A DNA stretch of 64,000 bases from Scylla paramamosain (lineage: Eukaryota; Arthropoda; Malacostraca; Decapoda; Portunidae): contig NC_087186.1 of the NCBI RefSeq assembly GCF_035594125.1, forward strand, positions 1,157,728 through 1,221,727. The letters are read 5' to 3'. Numbering within the stretch: the stretch's first letter is position 1; each line of letters starts with the position of its first letter. The translations under genes were made by a program, and so were the position numbers. Shown piece by piece: positions 54,893-64,000 of this stretch. A model generated the notes under the pieces. That model was not told the origin of the DNA and ran no database searches. It saw nothing but the letters and a program-made list of their open reading frames with translations.

Positions 54893-55358
54893 TTCTGGGG
54901 AACCTCAGTGGCAAGGCATTTCAGGATGGTGACCTTTGCGGTAAATTAACGTCAGAGAATTGGGGATCATTCAAGGCCATATTACAGGGGAGCGACGGTG
55001 ACGGCGGCGCTGACAGGAAGAGGCGGGGACGTGCGTCCTTATCCTTCGGCGGCTATGAAATCACTAAGTGAATCAATAATGGTGGGTGGAAAGTAATTGA
55101 ATGGTAAGGGGGGTGGAGCAGAGCCTGAACGCATTAGGTGAGGCAGGCAGTGGGGATCGCTGATGCCTTGACGCCAGGGTCGCCGATCCTAAAATGGCAT
55201 GCCATGGGGGTCCCCAAGGCACGCGCGGATCGTGGGCGGCCAGTGTGGTTGAGCCTTGCCATCACATATTCCCTCCAACGTCTCAGTACATTCCAATATC
55301 TCCCACCACTCGATGGTCAAGGTCAGCGGAAGGAAAGGGGAGGAGGACTGAAAACGTT

Positions 55359-55431
55359 AGGAAAGTGGCTGGCGACGCCACCAGGGACCATGCGGCCTTT
55401 GTTTTGGGCGGGAACAGGAAGTTGAGGGCTA
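55359..55431 (+). repeat. Dispersed 73-bp repeat R2, copy 2
   Basis: Second copy of the sequence at 52366-52438. Confidence 0.9.
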
Positions 55432-55566
55432 TAGGATGGGCGGCCATGTGGCCGCCACGCGCTAGTCATGCGCTGTACCGTTATAAACTCCAGCCTGTCA
55501 AGTTATATATGACATGAAAAGTTGAAGTTTAAAGTCGGTCTGTTAATTGACAGGGCATAAAAAAAC

Positions 55567-56019
55567 ATGTCGTTCAGAGATAGTGGCGATATATATGTAT
55601 ATCTATCCTCTCTTGCAGGCGGCAGGTCATTTTTCAAAAACACAACAACAGAATTTGAAAACCAAATCTTACCCATTCATTTAGACACCATCAGGGATTA
55701 TGAAGTTTGCCTGTGTAATATCTTATTCCCTAAACATTTCTACTGCATTACGGAAGGAGATCCAAATTCCAGTACATCGTTTTATGGCCGGATTAAACAG
55801 TCCCAGTTTGATGTCTATGAATGTAACACGTATACCTATCTACTGGAAAGGAATATCGTCTCCAATTTTAACAATAAGAACATACCTCCTACACCTAAAG
55901 CGATCAATGGACAGATAGTGAGAGAGCTTCAAACAATTTTGAAGGAGTCCTTTAAGATCTATTTCTCATACTCGGAAATTATCTATTATGACCTCGACTT
56001 AGAGAGAGTCGAAACTTGA
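55567..56019 (+). CDS. Hypothetical protein, possibly Polinton/Maverick-associated, probably truncated
   Basis: 150 codons, non-repetitive and coding-like, start ATG at 55567. The N-terminus follows the pattern IYVYLSS...F.NTTTEFENQILP...YEVCLCNILFP. I associate this pattern (Y/F-V-x-L-x-S, F-x-N-T, then E-V-x-L-x-x-I-x-F/Y-P) with an uncharacterised protein carried by Polinton/Maverick-type elements of aquatic invertebrates. Those proteins are usually longer, so this may be cut short. No DNA polymerase, integrase or capsid gene was found nearby. The function is unknown and the assignment is from pattern memory only. Confidence 0.4.
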   Translation: MSFRDSGDIYVYLSSLAGGRSFFKNTTTEFENQILPIHLDTIRDYEVCLCNILFPKHFYCITEGDPNSSTSFYGRIKQSQFDVYECNTYTYLLERNIVSNFNNKNIPPTPKAINGQIVRELQTILKESFKIYFSYSEIIYYDLDLERVET

Positions 56020-56074
56020 GTGTTTCCCAGTCATAGCAGATGGTGTGCAAGTGTTTTAGAAAAAAAAAAAAAAA

Positions 56075-56268
56075 ATGGGTGTTCACTGTGGAACAGCAGA
56101 GACACGGCTTTTATGTGAAGTGTGTGTGTGTGTGAGAGATGGCACACAAAACCATGCCTGGCCCTCATGTGTGGAAGACCAGTGTGATTTATGCGAGCGG
56201 TGTGGTGTTCTGTTTCCACATCCTCCATCAGAACACACCTGCGAAGTTGGAGATTCTGATTCTTCTGG
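56075..56268 (+). CDS. Cys/His-rich short exon candidate
   Basis: Reads from ATG 56075 to a good donor (CTG/GTAAGC at 56269). It has a Cys pattern C-x4-C-x2-C-x2-C followed by H and C, like a small zinc-binding module. It lies 55 bp after the previous frame, so it could be part of the same element or a host exon. No partner exon was located. Confidence 0.3.
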
Positions 56269-56402
56269 TAAGCATTATTTCTTATTTTGGCGAGAATGTA
56301 TAATAATAAAGATGAAATGACTGTCAATCTTTTCAAGTTTGAGCGCTGAGTACATCTTCCTGTACAGGTTCACACTCAATTGAGCAGAGCGTTGACGTAG
56401 AA

Positions 56403-57509
<1,107 letters not shown>

Positions 57510-57535
57510 TTTATATAATAATATAAATAATAATG

Positions 57536-57608
<73 letters not shown>

Positions 57609-57619
57609 TAATGATAATA

Positions 57620-57679
<60 letters not shown>

Positions 57680-57723
57680 TCATTAATAATAATAAAAATA
57701 ATAATATAATATAAATAATAATG

Positions 57724-57766
<43 letters not shown>

Positions 57767-57810
57767 TAATAATAATAATAATGATGATAATAATAATAAT
57801 AATAATAATG

Positions 57811-57842
<32 letters not shown>
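57510..57842. repeat. Long imperfect (TAA)n microsatellite
   Basis: About 330 bp of TAA with scattered substitutions. Confidence 0.95.
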
Positions 57843-58647
57843 CACATGTCATCTAGTTCCTTCTCAGTCCTGCTTTCTTTTAACATCTCTTGTTTGAAAC
57901 TCTCTTACTGTAATTGTCCTGTCCATCTCTATTTTACTTTCATCTCATTTATACAATCTCCCCAACTTCACTTGCTCCGTAATCCATTTTTTTTTTTTTT
58001 TTTGTCTCTCCTCGTTAAACCAAGTATTGATATATTTCCTTTTTGATATTCAAAAGTTTTCATTACACTCCACGTTTCCCTTCAAGAATACTTACTTTTA
58101 AACTCTACCTTAGTTCAGTCACTCATATCATCAACCTGCCAAATGCCAACAAACTAAATGAAAATCATATCGACACGTAGGTATTTTTCTCTCATTTCTT
58201 TAAGGACGAGTGGCGTGGCGTGGCCCGGGATTGAGGCAATTTCCGATTGTTTGTCGACTTTCCTCCTATTTCAGTGCCACGTCAAGGGAAATATTTTCCG
58301 CTGTGTGCTCCTGACAGCTTTATGGGTCACGTCCGCCCTCCCTAACCCTCACAATAGGGAAATATATACAACTATTATTGGATGTGATTTGACAAAGAAT
58401 ATAGCGCTTACAGGCTGAATAAAAGAGCTGTATAGAAAATCCATATCTGTGCTGAAATATTAAAAGCGTACGCTGGCTGAGAGACAGTTAGTTAATCCCA
58501 CGTTCCCATGTGATCGCAGGCTGAGCGTTTGTTCCATCGAGGCGCACCACTCCCACTGTATTGCATGCGTCGCGGGTGTACATTTCGATAGTTTACTGTC
58601 GTCGCTATTGTCTCGTCTAGGTCTTTTGTAACGACTGATCCATGTGA

Positions 58648-58679
<32 letters not shown>

Positions 58680-58782
58680 TTGCAGCATTCACAAATAACG
58701 CTGTGTGGGGCTTGTGTTTTGTTCAGACCTGCCATACAGAATAGGGAATATTTATAAAATGACGCATGTATGAAGACTATAG

Positions 58783-58787
<5 letters not shown>
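57843..58787. other. No gene recognised
   Basis: Contains a poly-T run near 57986 and a short TC tract at 58654-58678. Reversed, 58010-57850 faintly recalls a non-LTR linker, too weak to call. Confidence 0.45.

Positions 58788-58874
<87 letters not shown>
58788..58874. repeat. (GT)n microsatellite
   Basis: About 87 bp of GT, directly abutting the 3' tail of the family D element. Confidence 0.97.
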
Positions 58875-58878
<4 letters not shown>

Positions 58879-61800
58879 ATAATAATAATAATGATAATAA
58901 ACGGTTTATTCTTTAGGCAGTCAACAAACTGAAAATGTACATTGGGGGTGGGGAAATACTTGACATTAATCCTAAAGGTAAGTCAAATCTAGAAGGACTA
59001 TTGATTGATGGCTCGCACCATGGTGGGAATCGCAATGAGTCTGTACCGGTCCGTACGCGGCGCCTTTAGGGGCGTTATCTTGTTGTGATGTCTCATGGCA
59101 CGGGCCGGGCAAGGCGCGTCAGGCGGCAGCATATTTCTGAGACATGGATGATTCAGAAGTCCCCTTCCAAACTTCTCCAGAGCCTCACGGTACCTGGTGG
59201 ACAGTCTGGACAGGCTCAGGGTGTTCAGGGCTTCTTCATAGGTGGTGTATGCAGGGCCAAGGATGACCCTGCACGCCCTTTTCTGCACACTCTCCAACTG
59301 TAGCTGTTGAGTTTGTGTGAGGGAGGAGGACCACGCTGGGGAGGCGTACATGAGTTTGGGGAGGATGAAGGTAAGATACACCCCCCTTAACTCATCTGTC
59401 GGCGTCCCCAGCAACCTGAGTCTGCGCAGCATGTACAGCCTGTAGGTAGCTGATCTTATGGTGCTGGCGACATGCTGCTTCCAGGTCAGCTGGTCGTCCA
59501 CCGTGACTCCGAGGAGCTTGGCACATCGGACCACCTGGAGGGAGGTGAGGGCCCACTGAGAGCTGGGGAGGGGGCACTGGTACAGAGGAGGTACATAAAT
59601 GCATCACCACAGTTTTGCTGTGGTTGATGGTCATCCTGCTCTCCTCCGTCCACGTCTGCAGCAGCTCCAGAATCGCTTGCAGTGGCGAGTAGTCCGGGTT
59701 CTTGGTGGAAATGAGGCGATGGTGGCGATGAGGGGTGTCAGTGAGGGCGTCGTTAATGAGGAGGAGGAAGCATAAAGGACCCATCTTGGTCCCCTGGGGG
59801 ACCCCACATGTCAGCTGTTGGAAAGTAGAGACAGAGCCCTGATAGTGAACGGCCTGACGCCTCCCTGTGAGGAAGTCGGCTAGCCACGCTATCAGGTTAG
59901 GAGGGAGACCCAGACTCACTGCCTTGCTGATGACAACAGTGTGATCAACAAGATCAAAAGCCTTTTTGAAGTCCTTAAAAGCAACAGCTAGAGAGGTGTT
60001 TCGCTTGTCCAGGTGGCTGTGGATGAATTCAAGGAAGCTAGTCAGGTAATGGGAGGTGGAGGTGGCTTTAATATTTCCAAACTGTCTGATATCCACGATA
60101 TTACAGATTTTGGTGTAGGCCCAGTCATATACAAAATCTTCACTAATAAGGCTAGGGATGGGAGTGATAGAGACTGGCCTGAGGTCATTGAGTGACTGTG
60201 GACTGGAGGATTTGGGGATGGGGGTGACGTAAGATGTCTTCCAGTCCTCGGGGCAAGAGTGTTGGGAGAGTGAAGCGTTTATTATGGAGCATAGTGGTGT
60301 TGCTAGCCCTACAGCAAATTCCTTGTAAATTTTTATAGGGAGGTCAGTGGGAGTGGTGGATCTTGGTTTGAATTTGAGTATTCTGTCAAAAACCTCCACC
60401 GCCTGGACACTGGGTGGATGAGAGGGGGCCGGAAGATAGGCAGGAAGGAGAGTGGTGTGGAGGGGAGGAAAGGTTTGACAGATAGCAGCAAAGTGATCGT
60501 TCATCTCCTGAGCCGCGAGAGTAGCAGGAAGGTGTGAGGTGCAAGGAAGAGACGAAGTGTGCTTTTGTAAGCCACACAAAGCTTTGATCTTAGCGTACCA
60601 CTGTCTGTTGTTGGTCAGCTTGAGGTGGTGTATCTTGTCTGGGTAATAGTTTGCGTTTGTAGCCTTAATCTCCCTGATCACTCTGTTTCTTACTTTCCTG
60701 TAAAGGACCGGGCAGGAGTGGAACGCCCAGGTCCGCTGACGCATGAGTCTTTTAATGTGGGGTGTCATCCAGGGAGCGTCAGATGGGTGCGTTGTGACGC
60801 TCTTTGTTGGGAAGTAGCGGTGGAAGGCTTCTGTAGTGGTGGCGACGTAATTTTGCCATTTTAAGTGGACGTCCTCCACATCCAGCACCTTGGTCCACGG
60901 GTGTTGTGTCACCCACTGCCCAAACTCCCTCATGGCTGAGTCAGGCATGGGGCGGTGGGTCCTGGTGACAGCTGACAGGAGGGTCGAGGTGGTGGGTGTG
61001 GGTGTCTACAGTATGGAGAGGTGGGTGCTCCGTCCCATGGGAGGCAGCGGTTTGGGGGGCGAGTACTGCTGGCCCAGGTCTGTCAGTATAAGGTCAAGGA
61101 TGGCTTGCTGGTGGGTGGGGAAGTTCACGACCTGCGTGAGGTGTAGCTGGTGTAGAATATCGTTGATATCTAATCTGTTGAAGTCCCCACAGATGACCAG
61201 TTTGGCGGCAGGATACTACGCCCTCAGGGCACCAGCAGTGTCGATGATGTGAGCGGTGAGTAACTGTGCTGTGGTGGCTAATAGGGGGTGGTACACGACG
61301 CACACGATGATGGAGGCCGTGTTGCTTGGATGGCAGGGGAGCGTGACTCTTACCCACAGGGCCTCTACACCGGCCGGAATATCGACAGGGAGGTGTGAGG
61401 GGCTGAGGGTAGAGCGGCAGAAAACGGCCACTCCTCCCCCCCTGCGTCCTGACCTCAGGTGATGGTAGAGCTGGTAGTCCTGCATTGTGCACACCTCAGG
61501 AACAATCTGCCACGCCTCAGTAACCGCCACAATGTCTGCACAAGTAGAACTCACCGTCACGATTAATTCGTCCATATTGTTGGCTAAAGATGTTGCATTG
61601 AAGAAGAGGAGGGAGGGGAGACTGTACCAAATACGAGGTACTTCAATGTGCCTGTATTCCTTCTTCCCCACCCTGCGGTCAACTCTGGCACTTGAGTTCA
61701 CAACCTTGATGGGACGAACATGTTTCCCTCCCTTCGACCCGCGGTTCCGAAATAGTTTCATGGTCTTAAGGCACTTTATCACGGTGAGCGGCGAGTAACC

Positions 61801-61900
61801 TGATCCTCGCCTGCGACGTAGGAGGTAGTTGTGTTCGTACGTTTGCACTGGAGCACACATTGTTCATTATGTGTCACCACTCGCTCGCTAAATGTGTTCA
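58875..61900 (-). mobile_element. Family D Jockey-type non-LTR element (copy D1), near full-length
   Basis: Minus strand: endonuclease 61860-61050 in two frames (TEAW block, GGGVAVF, VVYHP), linker and RT 60948-59392, C-terminal region 59534-58998 in a shifted frame, 3' UTR and a TTATTA tail to 58875. The linker has PWMTPHIKRLMR. RT block A reads FKDFKKAFDLVDH. The CGVPQGTKMGPL block is intact, but the YVDD block is deleted straight after INDALTD. A 3' fragment of the same family lies at 47029-47276. Confidence 0.88.
59392..60948 (-). pseudogene. Family D reverse transcriptase, catalytic YxDD lost
   Basis: 518 open codons carrying the linker and most of the RT. The segment between INDALTD and STKNPDYSPL is too short and lacks any Y/F-x-D-D, so the enzyme could not polymerise. 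The endonuclease upstream is frameshifted near 61220 and 61050. The next frame (59534-58998) carries the thumb and C-terminus. Confidence 0.82.
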
Positions 61901-62078
61901 CAAGTACAACAATTCCACCAGGGCGAGCCTAAAACTAAAAGCTAAGAGTTGAAAACAGAAAAAAAAAAAAAAACTAAGGTCGCTATCACTAGGGGCGGGA
62001 AAGGCCAACAAGCTGGCCGAGGCTGCCCGAGAGCGCCAAAGGTCACACGTCCTGCCCGTGTGAGGTCAGAACAGTGTG
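61901..62078. other. No gene seen
   Basis: 5' flank of copy D1, with a poly-A run near 61960. Confidence 0.5.
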
Positions 62079-62217
<139 letters not shown>

Positions 62218-62260
62218 CTTGTCTGATAGCAAATTAGCCTCCCCAAAAAATAAAAATATA

Positions 62261-62668
<408 letters not shown>

Positions 62669-62764
62669 GTAATAAAGATAGACCTCAATGTTTTCCTTCC
62701 TGCAAATACGCCACACTGCCAGAGGGAGAGCGCATCACTCCAGCACACAGGCGAGCTATCTAAA

Positions 62765-62832
62765 ATGAGTTGTTCCTGCTGTTCAGCAACTGCATTTTTC
62801 ACCTCAAGTCTTCAGGCTGGGAAAAGAAAAAA
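62765..62832 (+). CDS. Possible first coding exon
   Basis: ATG at 62765 opens a short Cys/Ser-rich frame (MSCSCCSATAFF...) that runs to a strong donor GTGAGT at 62833. There is no downstream exon in the window to confirm it. Confidence 0.25.
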
Positions 62833-63335
62833 GTGAGTATAACACGAATGTTCCATAAACATCATCACATATAAATACGGTCTATTATGTCCTCTACTCA
62901 TATATGTGTCAGTCATCGTTTAAGAGCGATAGGTTTGCATCTCTTATCATTTATGAATGATTTCAGAGCTTGCGTCATTCCCAAGGCCAGTATTTGTCAT
63001 TCTTTATCATCTCTCACAGCAAGTTAACTTGATTCCTCGTGTTTTGAATCCCTGAAAAATTTACCTCGGATGTGCAGCCATAAAAGATTGGTTGGGTATT
63101 AGCTAGACACTCATGACACACACCAGCGGACCAATCAGGCCACTGTACTCACCACGGCCCATCTTGAGTTTGGTTGACCTTTAATGTCTCATCACTATAA
63201 GGCTTTTCTTCAGTGTTATCCTTTTCTGAGACCTGTTATCACAGCATATATTTGTATATTGTCTTAAGTATCCCTACACGGGCCTCCATTTTCTTTTGGT
63301 ACTTTTTATAACCGTGTTAGACGTTAAATCAATAA
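62833..63335. other. No gene seen
   Basis: Unique-looking sequence; may be the intron of the possible gene starting at 62765. Confidence 0.45.
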
Positions 63336-64000
63336 GAAATATGAAAATCACCTTATATGGAAATATAAAACAACATTATGGAAACCGTGACCTTTCAGTG
63401 TTTTGAGATTCTTAAGGACAAAAAAAGCTAAACCGCATTAAAAAAACAAATCTTTAAAAAGAGGCAGAATAACATTACCAAAACAAGTATTTTTAGTATT
63501 TTTGAGATTGTTATGCACAAAAAAAAACTCCAAAATGCATAGAAATTACCTTATATGGAGAAAAGAAAGACATTACGATGAACGTGTATAATGAGTGTTT
63601 TTAACCTTTTTAGAAACCAAAACGCGATAACAATTAAATAGCATTTTGTATGAAGAAAGAGAACAACTTTACCAATAACGCGTATTTTTAGTGTAACTTA
63701 ACCAATAACGCGTATTTTTAGTGTATTTCACATTAATAGGTACTAAAACACCAAAATTCATGCAAAGCATCTTATATGGATATTTTTTTAGTTTCTGAGG
63801 TACGAAAACGCCAAAACGCATGAATAGCACTCTATAAGGACAAAAGGAACATTACCAAAACGTGTATTTTTAGTGTATTTCACATTCTTGGGTGCTAAAA
63901 CACAAAAAAAAAAAGCATGGAAAGGAACCTAAATTGGAAAAGAAAACAACATTACCAAACAAACGTGTCCTTTGTTTATGAGCGTGTTAGTTACCAAAAA
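63336..64000. repeat. Diverged tandem satellite, period about 98-100 bp
   Basis: The word AACATTACC or a close variant followed by CGTGTATTTTTAGTG recurs at about 63372, 63471, 63569, 63665, 63848 and 63948. Between them lies a conserved CACCTTATATGGA-like word. The spacing is 96-100 bp except for one irregular stretch with a 30-bp duplication (63665/63695). The array runs off the right edge. Confidence 0.85.

Overview
This is a eukaryotic window, most likely from a decapod crustacean and probably a crab. Evidence: long perfect (TA)n, (GA)n, (CA)n and (TAA)n microsatellites every 1-3 kb, phase-0 spliced exons split by introns up to 30 kb, several crustacean-type non-LTR retrotransposon families, and a degenerate CCTAA block matching the arthropod telomere unit. 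No prokaryotic features, rRNA or tRNA genes were recognised. The taxon is inferred, not proven.

The one clear host gene runs on the + strand from about 12.2 kb to 51.3 kb. Four phase-0 exons (12225-12494, 13060-13233, 19092-19325, 49513-51306) encode about 816 residues: ankyrin repeats, a charged helical linker, and a C-terminal Mab-21/cGAS-like nucleotidyltransferase with all three catalytic acidic residues present. I read it as an ankyrin-fused cGAS-like receptor (ANK-cGLR), a candidate innate immune nucleic-acid sensor and the most interesting object here. Intron 2 is almost entirely one CR1/L2-like retrotransposon whose 3' tail abuts the splice acceptor. Intron 3 (30.2 kb) is a graveyard of nested transposons and microsatellites, and opens with two near-perfect 75-bp-stem hairpins.

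Layout. 0-8.7 kb: non-LTR copies of family A (Jockey/I/CR1-type) and family B (CR1/L2-like), including a full-length minus copy of A inserted in a plus copy of A. 8.7-12.2 kb: AT-rich, no gene, telomere-like block. 12.2-19.3 kb: ANK exons 1-3 and family B copy 2. 19.3-49.5 kb: intron 3, holding hairpins, an RTE-like fragment, a Gypsy LTR element with intact pol but no gag (24-28 kb), family A copies, a Mutator-like transposase relic, a TIR element nested in family B, and RT fragments. 49.5-51.3 kb: catalytic exon. 51.3-58.8 kb: 3' flank, microsatellites, family A relics, a palindromic repeat, an ORF resembling a Polinton/Maverick-associated protein, and a Cys-rich exon candidate. 58.9-61.9 kb: a minus-strand family D element with its RT active site deleted. 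62-64 kb: microsatellites, a possible first exon, and a ~98-bp diverged satellite running off the window.

Family A is often flanked on both sides by (TA)n, as is the Gypsy element, which suggests (TA)n microsatellites are used as landing sites. No element except the Gypsy pol has an uninterrupted long reading frame.
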